A stretch of DNA of 13,489 nt, from contig CALEOQ010000014.1 of NCBI GenBank assembly GCA_937910255.1, positions 1 to 13,489 of the forward strand, read 5' to 3'. Position 1 is the first letter of the stretch, and every line of letters starts with the position of its first letter. This document shows positions 13,230-13,489 of this stretch, piece after piece. A program made the position numbers and the translations under genes. This DNA is from an uncultured Caulobacteraceae bacterium (GTDB lineage: Bacteria > Pseudomonadota > Alphaproteobacteria > Caulobacterales > Caulobacteraceae). The notes below the pieces were generated by a model. The model was not told the DNA's origin. It did not search any database and was given only the letters and a program-made list of their open reading frames with translations.

Positions 13230-13336
13230 CTATCGCTTGAACCGGATGATCGACCACCGGTCGAGATAGGTCTCGACATTGGGGTACGGGCTGGAGAGAT
13301 AGAGCTTCAGGGTGTGCGCGCCCGCCGCTGGATAGA
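13230..13336 (-). CDS. C-terminal fragment of an upstream structural-type protein
   Basis: The minus-strand frame ending in TAG at 13232-13230 encodes, reading to the stop, AAGAHTLKLYLSSPYPNVETYLDRWSIIRFKR. The rest is cut off by adapter at 13337. The beta-rich, aromatic end (YLDRWSIIR) looks like the close of a phage tail or baseplate protein, but there is too little to name it. It stops seven bases before the 80-aa gene's start. Confidence 0.65.
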
Positions 13337-13489
13337 AGATCGGAAGAGCACACGTCTGAACTCCAGTCACGTCGTAATCTCGTATGCCGTCTTCTGCTTG
13401 AAAAAAAAAAATCCCCCCCCCCCCCCCCCACGCCCCCCCCCCCCCCCCACTTCATTCCTGCTCATATCTCACACCTTTTACACCTTAGC
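13337..13489 (+). other. Illumina TruSeq adapter read-through plus homopolymer noise
   Basis: AGATCGGAAGAGC starts at 13337 and continues through the standard read-2 adapter to 13370. A six-base index GTCGTA (13371-13376) and the P7 tail (13377-13400, ending CTTCTGCTTG) follow. After that come 11 A residues and long C runs. The minus-strand frame through this stretch gives HTRLRRDWSSDVCSSDL, a well-known adapter translation. Nothing here is genomic. Confidence 0.98.

Noticed and set aside
13401..13440. Poly-A and poly-C runs as a biological tract
   Set aside because: They follow the P7 adapter end directly and are the usual noise from reading past the library molecule.
13219..13455. Minus-strand frame with a glycine-rich start
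   Set aside because: It is built from poly-C noise and the TruSeq adapter; only the part below 13337 is genomic, and it belongs to no start of its own.

Overview
The window is a metagenome-style contig that still carries Illumina library adapter at both ends (1-12 and 13337 onward). Real sequence therefore spans about 13-13336; everything after 13336 is adapter read-through and homopolymer noise. GC is high. A CtrA-like box, an HWE-type histidine kinase with a stand-alone receiver, and a chemotaxis-style PAS domain all point to an alphaproteobacterium, plausibly in or near the Caulobacterales. That placement is inference.

Region 1 (13 to about 1360, + strand) looks like ordinary chromosomal signalling: the C-terminus of an HWE-family sensor kinase, a translationally coupled single-domain response regulator, then a PAS-domain protein with a possible CtrA box upstream. 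The PAS reading frame breaks at about 1361, and a 60-residue coding stretch continues in the next frame to a strong terminator at 1555-1583. This is either a one-base indel or the join between host DNA and a mobile element (or an assembly chimera).

Region 2 (about 1600-6500, + strand) is an accessory block: an unrecognised 403-aa protein, a DUF4942 plus N6-adenine-type methyltransferase fusion, a small HTH-like protein whose stop overlaps the start of a SIR2-like protein, and a 57-aa orphan. Every junction between these genes carries copies of a short repeat with core GCCAATCCGCCC (eight in all, including a perfect 38-bp duplication 1455 bp apart). The repeat even supplies the same C-terminal residues PAGQSA to two unrelated proteins. 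Three direct GGAACCGT copies, plus diverged ones, lie in front of the HTH gene and may be its operator.

Region 3 (13336 down to about 6850, - strand) is a phage late operon read toward region 2: the C-terminus of a structural-type protein, two small proteins, a 707-aa tail-fibre-like protein with an SGNH-hydrolase-like end, a lectin-fold-like tail accessory protein, a membrane-anchored coiled-coil protein, a two-TM holin candidate, a GH19-type endolysin, an overlapping Rz/Rz1-like spanin pair and a small membrane protein. A rho-independent terminator at 6850-6893 ends it.

The overall picture fits one end of a prophage: late and lysis genes, then cargo genes transcribed convergently with them, then host DNA. 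No integrase, attachment core or tRNA is visible, so this is inference. The most interesting unit is the repeat-bounded cargo block with its coupled HTH/SIR2-like pair, which has the look of a candidate phage-defence or prophage-maintenance module.
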